Origin: 3107 sp965216225
GTDB taxonomy: Bacteria; Pseudomonadota; Alphaproteobacteria; Rhodobacterales; Rhodobacteraceae
Direction of reading: 5' to 3'
Length of the DNA stretch: 64,000 nt
NCBI GenBank assembly: GCA_965216225.1
Contig: CBDCFF010000032.1
Coordinates: forward strand, 190,542-254,541
The position numbers and the translations under genes were made by a program. Shown piece by piece: positions 63,538 to 64,000 of the stretch (position 1 is its first letter; each line of letters opens with the position of its first letter). The notes under the pieces are model-generated. The model worked only from the letters and a program-made list of their open reading frames with translations. It had not been told where the DNA came from and did not search any database.

Positions 63538-64000
63538 TCAGTTCCCGTCGATTATCCGGTGAGTCGAGGTGGTGAAGTGTTTTTTCAGCGTATGGCTTGC
63601 CAGGTTGACATCCCTGCTTCTTATGCCTTCCAGAATGTCCAGATGCTCAACGAGAACCTCGATATTCATCTGACGCCGTGGCCTGCGTTTGTAAACGTGA
63701 CGGGCCAGTTGCAGTTTGCTTTGTGATCTTTCGTGCGCCTTCAGAACGGTGTTGTTGTCAAGCGCTTTGACGATGCCGCGGTGAAACCGTCCGTCCATCG
63801 ACCTGATCTCGGCCTCTGGCACGTCCGCGACATTGCTGTCTTCGATCCGGGCTTTCATCTTGTGATGTTCTTCTATCGTCTGGTCGATCCAGGCGTCGGA
63901 CACCACTTCGATGAGGGCGGACATTGCCGAGGTTTCAATGATCGTTCGGAACTCCATATTTTCGCGCACGAAGGTCACATCGGGGCAGACGATCATGATA
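63538..64000 (-). CDS. GntR-family regulator, C-terminal FCD domain (partial at right edge)
   Basis: About 153 residues visible, open at the window edge. Only the FCD ligand domain is seen: 'EEHHKMKARIEDSNVADVPE', 'MDGRFHRGIVKALDNNTVLK' and 'VEHLDILEGIRSRDVNLASH', with the His/Asp metal-site pattern. The DNA-binding domain lies beyond 64000. It is convergent with the FAH gene and may regulate a neighbouring transporter or catabolic operon. Confidence 0.82.
   Translation of the reverse strand, partial: IMIVCPDVTFVRENMEFRTIIETSAMSALIEVVSDAWIDQTIEEHHKMKARIEDSNVADVPEAEIRSMDGRFHRGIVKALDNNTVLKAHERSQSKLQLARHVYKRRPRRQMNIEVLVEHLDILEGIRSRDVNLASHTLKKHFTTSTHRIIDGN

Noticed and set aside
1..64000. CRISPR arrays and tRNA/rRNA genes
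   Set aside because: No regularly spaced direct repeats and no GTTCGAATC-type T-arm contexts or rRNA core sequences were seen in reading the window.

Overview
The window looks like a chromosomal segment from a GC-rich alphaproteobacterium of the Rhodobacteraceae/Paracoccaceae type. This rests on the ffh, chorismate mutase, rpsP, rimM, trmD, rplS, rpmE gene order, the pstSCAB cluster, the hpd/lrp pair and the character of the proteins. Species cannot be named from the sequence alone.

Layout. Positions 1-9.2 kb are ordinary backbone: a YnjC/YnjD-like ABC transporter (cut at the left edge), a KefB/C-like antiporter, a divergent Lrp regulator with 4-hydroxyphenylpyruvate dioxygenase, a large PilM/GspL-like membrane-spanning protein, a SIMPL protein and a MetY-like sulfhydrylase. 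The 5' end of metY now abuts an IS630 relic. From 9.2 to 12.3 kb lies a three-level nest: an IS110 inside an IS256 inside remains of an IS630. From 12.4 to 17 kb is pstSCAB (reverse strand) with a Pho-box-like repeat, followed by a 1.2-kb gene-free stretch holding DnaA-box-like sites and a tandem array of UUCG-loop hairpins that looks like an undescribed structured RNA. From 18 to 23 kb come an MpaB-type (DUF2236) oxygenase, relics of a radical SAM gene, a small coiled-coil membrane protein and an SLC13/RCK transporter. From 23.5 to 28.4 kb is the SRP/ribosomal operon, stitched together by overlapping mini-ORFs.

From 28.6 to 35.3 kb is the remains of a ribosomal-peptide (RiPP/TOMM) locus. It has an intact nitrile-hydratase-like leader peptide whose tail is a six-residue Leu-Cys-Cys-Cys-Gly-Leu core, a frameshifted companion gene cut by an IS6 element, an AlkB-GlnE chimera, and a fused E1/YcaO cyclodehydratase broken by two frameshifts.

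From 35.4 to 58.3 kb is an insertion-sequence graveyard with IS481, IS1380, IS21, IS256 (two types), IS3, IS66, IS4, Tn3 and IS110 members. Several are nested, and in some cases target duplications allow the insertion order to be read. Islands of cellular genes survive in it: the brnT/brnA toxin-antitoxin pair, an aldehyde dehydrogenase, and a PLP racemase-like gene overlapping a DUF1611 gene. From 58.5 to 64 kb is a sugar-acid catabolic cluster (lactonase-like amidohydrolase, GntR regulator, UxaA-family dehydratase, SDR dehydrogenase, FAH-family hydrolase), best explained as a non-phosphorylative L-fucose-type pathway with a perfect 28-bp operator.

Housekeeping genes are all intact, whereas accessory genes carry frameshifts, internal deletions and IS insertions. 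This pattern argues for real recent gene decay with IS expansion rather than sequencing error, although homopolymer errors cannot be excluded at single sites.
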